From positions 744,001 through 808,000 of the forward strand of contig CP119317.1 in assembly GCA_029203125.1 (NCBI GenBank): a stretch of DNA of 64,000 nt, read 5' to 3'. Below, in pieces: positions 44,514 to 53,971 of the stretch. The DNA comes from Candidatus Cohnella colombiensis. GTDB taxonomy: Bacteria; Bacillota; Bacilli; Paenibacillales; Paenibacillaceae. Each line of letters opens with the position of its first letter. Position 1 is the stretch's first letter. Both the position numbers and the translations under genes were made by a program. The notes below the pieces were generated by a model. That model searched no databases, was not told where the DNA came from, and worked only from the letters and a program-made list of their open reading frames with translations.

Positions 44514-44780
44514 ATGCCTGTGTCAAGATCGCATGCACGTAGCTTAGTAGGCAAACCAATCTATGCCGTTCGAAAAGACGGATCTGTTGTTATAGGGAAG
44601 CTTGTAGCAATAAAAGGATCGCAATTGATGATGGAAAAATCGAAGGGCAAACAGGTTCAGACTAAATTATTTTTACCACTTGCTTTATTTGATATAGCAG
44701 CCATTGGTACATTACCGTATGGAGGCTATGGATATGGATATGGTTATGGTGGTTATGGTGGTTATGATGGCTGGTGGTAG
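44514..44780 (+). CDS. Small protein with Gly/Tyr-rich tail
   Basis: 88 residues from the ATG at 44514, after AAGGAGGGAGG. Residues 1-60 form a small basic beta-rich domain (LVGKPIYAVRKDGSVVIGKLVAIKG). A hydrophobic segment (FLPLALFDIAAIG) leads to GGYGYGYGYGGYGGYDGWW. Similar Gly/Tyr tails occur in spore coat or surface proteins of Bacillales. A CATAAACTA at 44447-44455 resembles sporulation-sigma -10 sites (CATAnnnTA), but no convincing -35 is seen. The role is unknown; the sequence is too ordered to be a chance frame. Confidence 0.7.
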   Translation: MPVSRSHARSLVGKPIYAVRKDGSVVIGKLVAIKGSQLMMEKSKGKQVQTKLFLPLALFDIAAIGTLPYGGYGYGYGYGGYGGYDGWW

Positions 44781-44827
44781 TATGACTTTGGAGTGATTGA
44801 TCAGATGACGATTGACGGTTCAAAACG

Positions 44828-44870
44828 ACGTGCTTATTCGTTCGAGATGGACGAATAAGCACGTTATTTA
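44828..44870. terminator. Terminator between the Gly/Tyr protein and a convergent GNAT gene
   Basis: A perfect 14-bp stem, ACGTGCTTATTCGT with its complement, 9-base loop and TATTTAG. Confidence 0.85.
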
Positions 44871-44884
44871 GATTGCGATTGTCG

Positions 44885-45328
44885 TCAACGCAAATGTTTG
44901 TTGAGCTCAATGACCTTCAAGGGGGCAATTGTACGTAAGGGATTATAGCCAAGTCGGCGATAAAATCGAATTGCGCGTTCATTGTCCTCATCCACGTAAA
45001 CGTATGAGATTTGATACCCTTGGCTGCGTCCATAACGTTCGGCGCTGTTCATGAGTTCAGTACCCAAGTGATGATTTTGATGACGTGGATCTACTGCAAT
45101 TAAATCGATGAGCATTCGTGTGTCGCGAAATTCCATGTGTAAAAATCCGATAGGGGGGCTGCTGCGATTGCGTGTGGCTACTAAAGTAGCTCCGCGTCGG
45201 AGACGACGGTGAATATCGGAGCGTAATTGAGTTGGAGTTGGATGTTGCCATGAAGAGATCGGAACTAATTGCGTTCGAACAAGCTCGATAATGCGCCCGT
45301 TGTCTCTCTTTTGCCTCCATCTGATCAT
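44885..45328 (-). CDS. GNAT family N-acetyltransferase
   Basis: 147 residues from the ATG at 45328, behind AGGAGAGC. The central strand-loop VDPRHQNHHLGTELMNSAERYG is the acetyl-CoA loop (motif A), with VYVDEDNERAIRFYRRLGY as motif B. The N-terminal RTQLVPISSWQHPTPTQLRSDIHRRL is distinctive, but I do not recognise its subfamily. Substrate unknown. It is convergent with the Gly/Tyr small protein and monocistronic. Confidence 0.85.
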   Translation of the reverse strand: MIRWRQKRDNGRIIELVRTQLVPISSWQHPTPTQLRSDIHRRLRRGATLVATRNRSSPPIGFLHMEFRDTRMLIDLIAVDPRHQNHHLGTELMNSAERYGRSQGYQISYVYVDEDNERAIRFYRRLGYNPLRTIAPLKVIELNKHLR

Positions 45329-45444
45329 AGGTAGCTCTCCTCTCTGCATGTACAGTGTGCTGCACCTGCATTGTCTGCTTGTTTTAGCTTATGTGGTGAA
45401 GAACGAGGGAGTAACGGCTCAAACAATATTGCCGAAGTTACATA

Positions 45445-45473
45445 TTGACTAATGGTTGGATCAAGAATATAAT
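45445..45473 (+). promoter_or_regulatory. Sigma-A promoter of the ilv operon
   Basis: TTGACT (45445-45450), 17-base spacer, TATAAT (45468-45473). About 30 bases further is the 5' end of the T-box. Confidence 0.88.
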
Positions 45474-45504
45474 TGAAGCTATATTAAAGAACACGAAATA
45501 GCCA

Positions 45505-45818
45505 TGATGAGGAAAAAGTATTAGGGCTCTTATGCTCAGAGAGTGTCGGATTAGCTGAAACCGATACCTTAATCCCTGAATGCGAAGTCTCCTCGGAGCT
45601 GTTTGCCTGAACCGCCGATTGGCGCACTAAGGTGAAACGGAGTAGCGAACGTTACATCGCTAAAGTATGAATCAGATCTCCATCATTCAGATGGACAGTC
45701 GAGCATACTTTCGAAGGCCGTCACTGCGAAGTGTACGGTAAACTCGGGTGGTACCACGGAAGCTCAAGCCTTTCGTCCCAAGATTGTCGTCATGACATTG
45801 GGATGAAGGGCTTTTTTT
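45505..45818 (+). promoter_or_regulatory. T-box leader before ilvB
   Basis: About 310 bases. Stem I is closed by GAGGA/TCCTC (45508 and near 45590) and contains AGTA (about 45517-45520), AGAGAGTG and the T-loop region. The conserved T-box, GGTGGTACCACGG (45747-45759), binds an uncharged tRNA acceptor end, and a terminator follows (45766-45818). I cannot fix the specifier codon with certainty; isoleucine, leucine or valine is expected from the genes. Reading this as a branched-chain amino acid T-box rests on the operon. Confidence 0.88.
45766..45818 (+). terminator. T-box terminator
   Basis: AAGCCTTTCGTCCCAA pairs with TTGGGATGAAGGGCTT and ends in seven T residues; competes with the antiterminator that includes the T-box. 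Confidence 0.88.
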
Positions 45819-45841
45819 AGTTGTTGAAAGGAGGAGTAAAG

Positions 45842-47587
45842 ATGAGTGCTAACAGTACAACGATGAATTCTAAAGCACAACTGATCGAGAAGTGGAGCAA
45901 GGCGGAAGTAATATCCGGTTCGGATATGCTGCTCCGTAGTTTATTGCTGGAGGGTGCAGAGTGCGTCTTCGGCTACCCTGGTGGCGCAGTATTGTTCATC
46001 TATGATGCGATGCACGGATTTACTGATTTCCAACATCTTCTAACTCGTCATGAGCAAGGTGCGATCCATGCTGCAGACGGATACGCGCGTTCCACCGGCA
46101 AGGTTGGCGTATGTATCGCTACATCGGGACCAGGAGCAACGAACTTGGTTACAGGTATTGCTACAGCGTATATGGATTCAGTTCCATTGGTAGTCATAAC
46201 TGGTAATGTCGTGTCAAGCTTAATTGGTTCAGATGCGTTCCAGGAAGCAGATATCGTGGGTATTACAATGCCGATTACGAAGCATAGCTACTTGGTCAAG
46301 TCGGCTGAAGAATTGCCGCGTGTAATTCACGAGGCTTTCCATATTGCGAATAGTGGACGTAAAGGTCCGGTTCTCATTGATATTCCAAAAGATGTATCCG
46401 CACAGAAAGCTTTGTTCCAACCTGTGAATCAAGTGAGCTTGCGCGGATATAATCCAACGGTTCAACCGAACAAGATGCAAGTCGACAAGATGCTGAAAGC
46501 GATCGCTGAAGCAGAACGTCCGGTTATTCTCGCAGGTGGCGGCGTTGTATACTCTGGTGCGCATGAAGAGCTATTCGAGTTCGTTACGAAAACAGGTATT
46601 CCTACGACAACGACGTTGCTCGGCTTAGGTGGATTCCCAAGTGGACACGAGCTTCATATGGGGATGCCGGGGATGCATGGTTCGTATACTGCGAACACAT
46701 CGATCCAAAACGCGGATCTTCTCATTAATATCGGTGCGCGATTCGATGACCGAGTAACAATGAAGCTAGAGGGCTTCGCTCCTAAAGCGAAAATTGTCCA
46801 CATTGATATCGACCCTGCTGAAATCGGCAAAAATGTCCCAACAGACATTCCGATTGTTGCAGATGTAAAGACGACACTTCAATTGGCGAACGCCACTGTG
46901 AAGTATGCTGCGAAAGCTGATGCATGGCGCAAGCAGATCGCTGAATCGAAAGCGAATAAGCCGTTTAAGTATATTGATTCTGATGTTGAATTGAAGCCAC
47001 AATGGGTTGTCTCGATGATTCATGAAACAACGAACGGTGATGCGATCGTCACTACAGACGTTGGTCAGCATCAAATGTGGGCAGCGCAATATTACCCACT
47101 CAACAAGCCACGCTCCTGGGTAACATCAGGTGGTTTGGGAACTATGGGCTTTGGATTCCCTTCGGCTATCGGTGCTCAAATGGGTAATCCGGATCGCGTC
47201 GTTGTTTCGATTAACGGCGATGGCGGAATGCAGATGTGTGCACAAGAGCTAGCGATCTGTGCGATCAATAACATTCCAGTTAAAGTTGCGATCATAAACA
47301 ATCAAGTGCTTGGAATGGTGCGTCAATGGCAGGAAATCATCTATGACAATCGTTATAGTCACATCGATCTTGCAGGTAGCCCTGACTTCGTTAAGCTTGC
47401 AGAAGCTTATGGGGTTAAAGCGTTCCGTGCTTCCAATAAAGAAGAAGCGCGTAGCGCATGGGAAGCTGCACTTCAACATCCTGGTCCTGCGGTCGTTGAA
47501 TTCGTCGTTCGCAAGGAAGAGAACGTCTATCCGATGGTTACACAAGGCTCGACCATCGATCAGATGCTGATGGGGGATTCCGAATGA
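45842..47587 (+). CDS. ilvB: Acetolactate synthase, large subunit
   Basis: 581 residues from the ATG at 45842, behind AAAGGAGGAG. Thiamine enzymes' segments: FGYPGGAVL, RHEQGAIHAADGYARS (catalytic Glu), SGPGATNLVTGIA, the FAD-related GMPGMHGSYTAN, and the TPP/Mg motif GDGGMQMCAQELA with NNQVLGM. It condenses two pyruvates, or pyruvate and 2-oxobutyrate, as the first step of valine/leucine/isoleucine synthesis. The ATGA overlap with ilvH (4 bases) gives coupled translation of the two subunits. Expression is under the T-box. Confidence 0.97.
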   Translation: MSANSTTMNSKAQLIEKWSKAEVISGSDMLLRSLLLEGAECVFGYPGGAVLFIYDAMHGFTDFQHLLTRHEQGAIHAADGYARSTGKVGVCIATSGPGATNLVTGIATAYMDSVPLVVITGNVVSSLIGSDAFQEADIVGITMPITKHSYLVKSAEELPRVIHEAFHIANSGRKGPVLIDIPKDVSAQKALFQPVNQVSLRGYNPTVQPNKMQVDKMLKAIAEAERPVILAGGGVVYSGAHEELFEFVTKTGIPTTTTLLGLGGFPSGHELHMGMPGMHGSYTANTSIQNADLLINIGARFDDRVTMKLEGFAPKAKIVHIDIDPAEIGKNVPTDIPIVADVKTTLQLANATVKYAAKADAWRKQIAESKANKPFKYIDSDVELKPQWVVSMIHETTNGDAIVTTDVGQHQMWAAQYYPLNKPRSWVTSGGLGTMGFGFPSAIGAQMGNPDRVVVSINGDGGMQMCAQELAICAINNIPVKVAIINNQVLGMVRQWQEIIYDNRYSHIDLAGSPDFVKLAEAYGVKAFRASNKEEARSAWEAALQHPGPAVVEFVVRKEENVYPMVTQGSTIDQMLMGDSE

Positions 47588-48069
47588 ACCGTAAACATAC
47601 AATCGCTATTCTCGTAAACGATCAGCCGGGAGTCATGCAACGAGTGTCAGGCCTGTTCGGTCGCCGTGGCTTCAATATTGAAAGTATTACTGTAGGCGCT
47701 TCGGAAGAAATCGGGCTCTCACGTATGGTTATTGTCACAACTGGCGATAACCATACGCTGGAGCAAGTTCAGAAGCAATTGTACAAGCTTATCGATGTTA
47801 TTAAAGTCATTGATGTAAGCTCGAATCCGATGGTTGCACGTGAACTTGCTTTAATCAAGGTAGGTGCAGAGCCGTCGATGCGTCCAGAAATTCTCGGCAT
47901 CGTTGAAACTTTCCGCGCTGCAGTTGTCGATATTGGTCCGAACACACTGATCGTACAGGTCGTTGGAGATTCAGATAAAATCGATGCGATGACTGAATTG
48001 CTCAAGCCTTATGGCATTCGTGAGCTATCACGTACAGGCACAACTGCAATGTCTCGCGGTAATCGGTAA
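47584..48069 (+). CDS. ilvH: Acetolactate synthase, regulatory subunit
   Basis: 161 residues. N-terminal ACT domain (HTIAILVNDQPGVMQRVSGLFGRRGFNIESI) and C-terminal second domain (MRPEILGIVETFRAAVVDIG). This small subunit gives feedback inhibition, usually by valine, and activates IlvB. Its ATG overlaps the ilvB stop. A 160-base gap with a strong hairpin (48121-48175) separates it from ilvC. Confidence 0.96.
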   Translation: MNRKHTIAILVNDQPGVMQRVSGLFGRRGFNIESITVGASEEIGLSRMVIVTTGDNHTLEQVQKQLYKLIDVIKVIDVSSNPMVARELALIKVGAEPSMRPEILGIVETFRAAVVDIGPNTLIVQVVGDSDKIDAMTELLKPYGIRELSRTGTTAMSRGNR

Positions 48070-48120
48070 GATATCATTAGAAGTAACAAGTAACGAGTAG
48101 CTGTAATGCACCCGTTCGAA

Positions 48121-48175
48121 GCGGGTGTTCGAGGGGAGAAGCACGGATCACGAGTTTCTCCCTTGGGACGCCCGT
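48121..48175 (+). other. Long hairpin in the ilvH-ilvC spacer
   Basis: An 18-bp stem (48123-48140 with 48156-48173; one mismatch, three G-U) has a 15-base loop. A smaller CACCCG/CGGGTG hairpin overlaps its 5' side. No T-run follows, so it is not a normal terminator. It may be an RNA-processing or stability element in the operon. Confidence 0.7.
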
Positions 48176-48195
48176 TTCGAGGGTCGCCAATATAA

Positions 48196-49221
<1,026 letters not shown>

Positions 49222-49230
49222 TCGAATACG

Positions 49231-49262
49231 ATAAAACCCCTAGCTTTCGCTGGGGGTTTTTA
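49231..49262 (+). terminator. Terminator after ilvC
   Basis: AAAACCCC(t)AGC pairs with GCTGGGGGTTTT, TTTC loop, T-run. It separates ilvBHC from leuA. Confidence 0.85.
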
Positions 49263-49285
49263 TTAACCCAAAGTTACGAATATTA

Positions 49286-49294
49286 TGATATAAT
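49286..49294 (+). promoter_or_regulatory. Extended -10 promoter of leuA
   Basis: TGATATAAT: an extended -10 (TGnTATAAT); no convincing -35. It explains independent transcription of leuA after the ilvC terminator. Confidence 0.55.
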
Positions 49295-49341
49295 TCAGGA
49301 CAAAAAGCGATTGCTTCAGGAGGTGCGGGTGATACCCAGCC

Positions 49342-50892
49342 ATGCGTAAAATTTATATTTTTGATACAACACTTCGTGACGGAGAGCAATCTCCTGGCGT
49401 GAACCTGAATACGCAAGAGAAGGTCGAGATCGCACTTCAATTAGAAAGACTCGGCGTTGATCGTATTGAAGCCGGATTTCCGGCAGCTTCTCCTGGAGAC
49501 TTAGCAGCTGTTAATGCGGTTGCTCGTGCGGTAAAAAATGCGACAGTTATCGGGCTTGCACGTTCTCGTGAGCAGGATATCGATGCTGTTCGTGAAGCGG
49601 TAAAGGGTGCTCAAGATCCAGGTATTCACTTGTTTCTCGCAACTTCACCGATTCACCGCAAGCATAAGCTGAAGATGGAGAAGGAACAGGTGCTTGAGAC
49701 AGCGGATCGGATGATTCGCTATGCGAAGCAGTATTTTGACAAAATTGAATTTTCTCCAGAAGATGCGGGACGTACAGAGCTTGATTTCCTATGTGAAGTG
49801 ACAGAGCTTGCGGTGAAGGCTGGAGCGACTGTCGTAAACATTCCGGATACAGTAGGCTATTTGACACCGTATGAATATGGAAACATCTTTAAGACATTGA
49901 AAGAAAAAGTTGCAGGAATTGAAAATATTCAACTGTCTGCGCATTGTCACGATGATTTGGGTATGGCAACTGCAAATGCGCTTGCAGCTATTCTGAATGG
50001 TGCGGATCAGATCGAAGGCACCATCAACGGAATCGGTGAACGCGCCGGGAATACGGCAATCGAGGAAGTCGCGCTTGCGCTTCATACGAGAGCAGAATAC
50101 TTCAATGCGAAGACAGCGCTTAACCTGAAAGAAATTGCAAAAACGAGCAGACTCGTGAGTAAGTTAACAGGGATGGTCGTGCCAGGTAACAAAGCGATCG
50201 TTGGGGCGAATGCGTTCGCACATGAATCAGGTATACATCAGGATGGCATGTTGAAAGAAAAAACAACCTATGAGATCATCTCTCCGGAGACAATCGGTCT
50301 TAAGGATAGTAAGCTTGTTCTCGGTAAACATTCTGGACGTCATGCTTTTCGTGAGAAGCTCGTTGATCTTGGATACGACAAGCTGACGGAAGAGCAAGTC
50401 AATGCAGCGTTCGGCAAGTTCAAAGATGTTGCAGACCGCAAGAAGAATGTGAGCGATGAAGATATTCGAGCATTGCTCGAAGAGAAAATTATTGAAACAC
50501 CGGAAGTGTTCGCACTAGAGCATCTTGTGGTATCCTTCGACAGTCATGGTACACCATCTGCATCAGTAAAGCTCAAGACTGCGCAAGGTATTAAACAACA
50601 TACTGCAGAAGGCAATGGTTCAGTGGATTCGATCTATCACGCCATTGATGCGATAAGTGGTGAAGTTGTTGAATTAGATGATTACACGATTAAATCGGTA
50701 ACTGATGGTACAGATGCATTAGGTGAAGTTCATGTCGTTCTCAAACAAGGTGAAGTTACTGCGCAAGGTCGCGGTGTGAGCACCGATATATTGGAAGCGA
50801 GTGCACGTGCCTATGTAGATGCGTTGAACAGATTAATTGATAAACGTAACGCGCCAACACGCAATCGTCGAGACAACGTTACGTTGATTTAA
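49342..50892 (+). CDS. leuA: 2-Isopropylmalate synthase
   Basis: 516 residues. The HMGL barrel begins IFDTTLRDGEQSPGVNL with the metal Asp, then HCHDDLGMATANALAAI, and NTAIEEVALAL, as in LeuA of the long type. The C-terminal LeuA dimer domain (about 390-505) binds leucine for feedback inhibition. It makes the first committed step of leucine synthesis from acetyl-CoA and 2-ketoisovalerate. AGGAGGTG (49318-49325) is 16 bases from the ATG, long for a ribosome-binding site; GGGTGATACCC (49327-49337) between them could fold and shorten it. An aminotransferase gene follows after 22 bases. Confidence 0.96.
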   Translation: MRKIYIFDTTLRDGEQSPGVNLNTQEKVEIALQLERLGVDRIEAGFPAASPGDLAAVNAVARAVKNATVIGLARSREQDIDAVREAVKGAQDPGIHLFLATSPIHRKHKLKMEKEQVLETADRMIRYAKQYFDKIEFSPEDAGRTELDFLCEVTELAVKAGATVVNIPDTVGYLTPYEYGNIFKTLKEKVAGIENIQLSAHCHDDLGMATANALAAILNGADQIEGTINGIGERAGNTAIEEVALALHTRAEYFNAKTALNLKEIAKTSRLVSKLTGMVVPGNKAIVGANAFAHESGIHQDGMLKEKTTYEIISPETIGLKDSKLVLGKHSGRHAFREKLVDLGYDKLTEEQVNAAFGKFKDVADRKKNVSDEDIRALLEEKIIETPEVFALEHLVVSFDSHGTPSASVKLKTAQGIKQHTAEGNGSVDSIYHAIDAISGEVVELDDYTIKSVTDGTDALGEVHVVLKQGEVTAQGRGVSTDILEASARAYVDALNRLIDKRNAPTRNRRDNVTLI

Positions 50893-50914
50893 GACTCGAA
50901 ATGGGGAATTTCAG

Positions 50915-52111
50915 ATGAACTATAAATTTTCCGAACGACTAAGTACATTTTCTTCTTCGGCGGTTCGTGAAATCTTGAAGTTGACGCAAAAGAAATCAAT
51001 CATTTCGTTCGCCGGCGGTTTACCTGCTGAAGAGCATTTTCCAGTTGCCGCAATTGGTGAAGCATTCGAACGCGTTGTTAAGGAAGGGAATAAGGCATTC
51101 CAGTATGGATTGACCGAAGGATTCTTGCCTTTGCGTGAAAGTATCTGTCGCTGGATGGTACACAAAGGTGTAACGGTCACTCCAGACGATATGCTGATTA
51201 CAACAGGCTCACAGCAAGCAATTGACTTGCTGACAAGGATCTATATTGATAAAGGTGATGTGATCCTTGTTGAACGACCAACATACTTGTCAGCTTTGCA
51301 AGTATTCCGTTCATATGGTGCGACGCTTGTTTCAGTAGAAACTGATCGTGATGGTATGGTGCTTGAGGATTTGGAAGCAAAGCTAAAGCAATATCGTCCG
51401 AAGCTGGCTTATGTCATTCCTACATTCTCCAATCCTACTGGTAATGCGTGGAGCTTGGAGCGCCGATTAGGAACGATAAAACTTTGTCGTGAGCATGATA
51501 CGCTTATTTTGGAAGATGATCCATATGGCGAGCTTAAGTTCGGTGATGCCACAGTTAAGTATCCTTCATTGTTCTCGCTTGATCAACACCCGAACGGTTC
51601 ATGCGTCGTATATACGAGCACGTTCTCGAAGACGGTTGCACCAGGACTTAGAACGGGATGGGTTATGGGTGATCCTGAAATTATCCGGAATATGGCTCGT
51701 GCGAAGCAAGCGGCTGACTTACAGTCGAGCACACTTGATCAACAAACACTATATCAATTGATGACTCACTTCGACCTAGATGGTCACATCGAATTCGTAC
51801 GCAAGGAGTACGAAAAGCGGATGCGCCAAATGGCACAACTATTGAAGGGTCAGAATTGGCCTGGAGTGAATTGGGCTGAGCCGAAGGGCGGTATGTTCTT
51901 CTGGGTTGAATTACCGGAGGGTGTGAACACATCGGATTTGCTCAAGACGGCAGTCGACCTAGGTGTTGCATTCGTACCGGGTGTCTCATTCTATGCGGAA
52001 GAGTCGAAGTTCAATACGATGCGTCTTAATTTCACACACAACGATGCCGAAGCAACTATAACTGGCATGGAGCGTCTATCTAAAGCAATGGACACTGTAC
52101 TTGTGAAGTAA
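50915..52111 (+). CDS. PLP-dependent aminotransferase, class I/II (2-aminoadipate/branched-chain type)
   Basis: 398 residues. Fold type I landmarks: NPTGN (about 172-176), LEDDPYGEL (Asp for the pyridine N) and the PLP lysine in YTSTFSKTVAPGLRTGW (about 233). The N-terminal ISFAGGLPAEEHFP is typical of the LysN/MocR-type group that transaminates 2-aminoadipate, leucine and related acids. The gene sits between leuA and leuB, so the final leucine transamination is a reasonable role, but the specificity is not shown by the sequence. Confidence 0.88.
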   Translation: MNYKFSERLSTFSSSAVREILKLTQKKSIISFAGGLPAEEHFPVAAIGEAFERVVKEGNKAFQYGLTEGFLPLRESICRWMVHKGVTVTPDDMLITTGSQQAIDLLTRIYIDKGDVILVERPTYLSALQVFRSYGATLVSVETDRDGMVLEDLEAKLKQYRPKLAYVIPTFSNPTGNAWSLERRLGTIKLCREHDTLILEDDPYGELKFGDATVKYPSLFSLDQHPNGSCVVYTSTFSKTVAPGLRTGWVMGDPEIIRNMARAKQAADLQSSTLDQQTLYQLMTHFDLDGHIEFVRKEYEKRMRQMAQLLKGQNWPGVNWAEPKGGMFFWVELPEGVNTSDLLKTAVDLGVAFVPGVSFYAEESKFNTMRLNFTHNDAEATITGMERLSKAMDTVLVK

Positions 52112-52118
52112 CGAGAAC

Positions 52119-52155
52119 GGCTACTCGGAGATCATCTCTGGAGTAGCTTTTTTTT
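52119..52155 (+). terminator. Terminator after the aminotransferase gene
   Basis: GCTACTC pairs with GAGTAGC around an inner GGAGA/TCTCT stem, then eight T residues. leuB then has its own unit. Confidence 0.85.
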
Positions 52156-52313
52156 CTCGACTAATGGGCGCACTGACGAATCTGTCACAATGCCTATAGT
52201 TAATAACTATCGAATCCATAGTTTTTATCTATTTTGCCGATTGCGATGAATGTACTACAATTAGATGAGGTTATATTGGACGACTACTAATTGAATTGGA
52301 GTGAATAAAGATC

Positions 52314-53393
52314 ATGGCAGAGGTAAAGAAAATTGCCGTTATCGCCGGTGACGGGATTGGTCCTGAAGTCGTAGCAGAAGCGGAAAAAGTATTGAAGCGT
52401 ACAGAGGAATTGTTCGGATATAAGTTCGAGCTTGAGCATGGCTTATTCGGCGGAATTGCGATCGACGAAAGAGGCACTCCGCTACCGGAAGATACACTTG
52501 AAATGTGCCGCAAAGCAGATGCAGTATTGCTAGGAGCAGTAGGTGGTCCGAAATGGGACAACAATTCAAAGGAGCTTCGTCCTGAGACTGGATTGTTAGG
52601 CATTCGTAAGGCATTAGGCTTGTTCTCCAACATTCGTCCAGCAGTCGTCTTTGATTGCTTAAAAGATGCATCTACATTGAAACCTGAAGTGCTCGAAGGA
52701 ACAGACTTGATCGTTGTTCGTGAACTTACAGGTGGAATCTACTTCGGTGAGAAGTTCCGTCGTGAAGGGGAACATGGTCAAGAAGCAGTTGATACTTGTG
52801 TCTACAATGTAACAGAAATTGAGCGTATCGTTCGCCAAGCGTTCGAAGTAGCTCAGAAGCGCAGCAAACGACTTGCTTCTGTAGATAAGGCGAATGTACT
52901 TGAAACTTCGCGTCTATGGCGCGAGACGGTAAATCGGATCGCTCCTGAGTATGCAGATGTTGAAGTGGAGCATGTGCTTGTAGACAACTGCGCGATGCAA
53001 TTGTTGCGCCGCCCTTCAAGCTTCGATGTTATTGTAACTGAAAATATGTTCGGAGATATTCTGAGTGACGAAGCAGCGATGCTGACAGGATCAATTGGAA
53101 TGTTGTCCTCCGCATCTTTAGGTGAAGGAAGTTTTGGATTGTATGAGCCTGTTCACGGCTCCGCTCCTGATATTGCAGGTCAAGGCATCGCGAATCCAAT
53201 CGCAACGATCCTCTCTGTAGCGCTAATGTTCAAATTAACGCTAGGCTACGAGGAAGCGGGAGACGTAATCGAACGAGCAGTGAAAAATGTATTAGATGCA
53301 GGTCATCGTACAGGTGATATTGCGGTCGATAAGAGCAAAGCAATTGGTACGACAGCAATGGGTGACTTGATTGTTGCAGCGATGTCACGTTAA
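52314..53393 (+). CDS. leuB: 3-Isopropylmalate dehydrogenase
   Basis: 359 residues. It begins [22 protein letters not shown], followed by [11 protein letters not shown], the [10 protein letters not shown] active-site stretch with Arg/Tyr, [15 protein letters not shown] and the adenine-binding [14 protein letters not shown]. Oxidises 3-isopropylmalate with NAD. leuC and leuD, normally beside it, are not in the window. It ends at a terminator (53405). Confidence 0.97.
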   Translation: MAEVKKIAVIAGDGIGPEVVAEAEKVLKRTEELFGYKFELEHGLFGGIAIDERGTPLPEDTLEMCRKADAVLLGAVGGPKWDNNSKELRPETGLLGIRKALGLFSNIRPAVVFDCLKDASTLKPEVLEGTDLIVVRELTGGIYFGEKFRREGEHGQEAVDTCVYNVTEIERIVRQAFEVAQKRSKRLASVDKANVLETSRLWRETVNRIAPEYADVEVEHVLVDNCAMQLLRRPSSFDVIVTENMFGDILSDEAAMLTGSIGMLSSASLGEGSFGLYEPVHGSAPDIAGQGIANPIATILSVALMFKLTLGYEEAGDVIERAVKNVLDAGHRTGDIAVDKSKAIGTTAMGDLIVAAMSR

Positions 53394-53404
53394 TTAATGA
53401 ACCA

Positions 53405-53442
53405 AACTCCTCGAAAGATTGTTTCGAGGAGTTGTTTATTTT
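53405..53442 (+). terminator. Terminator after leuB
   Basis: AACTCCTCGAAA pairs perfectly with TTTCGAGGAGTT, 5-base loop, then GTTTATTTT. Confidence 0.88.
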
Positions 53443-53517
53443 CTGGCAGGAATTGTGTTGTTAGGTAGAGAATATAGTGAGAAGAATAAGCAACATCATG
53501 TTGAGGGAGGGAAGACA

Positions 53518-53943
53518 ATGAGCTTCTGCTGTGGAGCAAGTATGATCGGAACGAAAGGCACATTAAAACATTATCGTACGAGAATTCACAACGTTCCGAT
53601 CCTTTTTTGTCCGGTATGTCATCGGATAGAAGTGCATTATTTAATCGAAAATGAATATGAAATTTTGGCTGAATATGCACATGGAGACGGAGCATCAGAA
53701 GTCGATTTCCACGATTATGTGGATGAGTCTGACAAAGCCCTCAACGAAAACTGTGTTAATCATGAAGAAGAGGATGCAGTTATAATCGTACAAAGTCAGA
53801 TCGATATGTCACTGGATCTTTTAACAATTGCCAAAAATATTGAAGATGTTGAATGGGAGAAGCAACTTAAGAAAAGACTCATCGTACTCAGCCAGAGAAG
53901 ACATAAGCTCCGCATGAGTCGGACGCCTGGAGGCATGGTTTAA
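53518..53943 (+). CDS. Putative zinc-binding protein, unknown
   Basis: 141 residues from the ATG at 53518, behind GAGGGAGGG. CC near residues 4-5 and CPVC near residue 32, each next to a short beta hairpin (FCCGASM...LFCPVCHRI), look like a four-Cys zinc ribbon. The rest is acidic (residues 45-90) and then basic helices. No family recognised. The stop lies one base before an alternative start of the kinase gene, so the two are coupled; a role as kinase partner is possible only by proximity. Confidence 0.65.
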   Translation: MSFCCGASMIGTKGTLKHYRTRIHNVPILFCPVCHRIEVHYLIENEYEILAEYAHGDGASEVDFHDYVDESDKALNENCVNHEEEDAVIIVQSQIDMSLDLLTIAKNIEDVEWEKQLKKRLIVLSQRRHKLRMSRTPGGMV

Positions 53944-53971
53944 GTTGAGCTCAACGATGGGGGAAACAACG

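Noticed and set aside
53945..53971. TTG start at 53945 for the sensor kinase
   Set aside because: ATG at 53972 has a better-spaced GGGGGAA; the TTG is 12 bases from GGAGG in the previous gene. Not excluded, but less likely.
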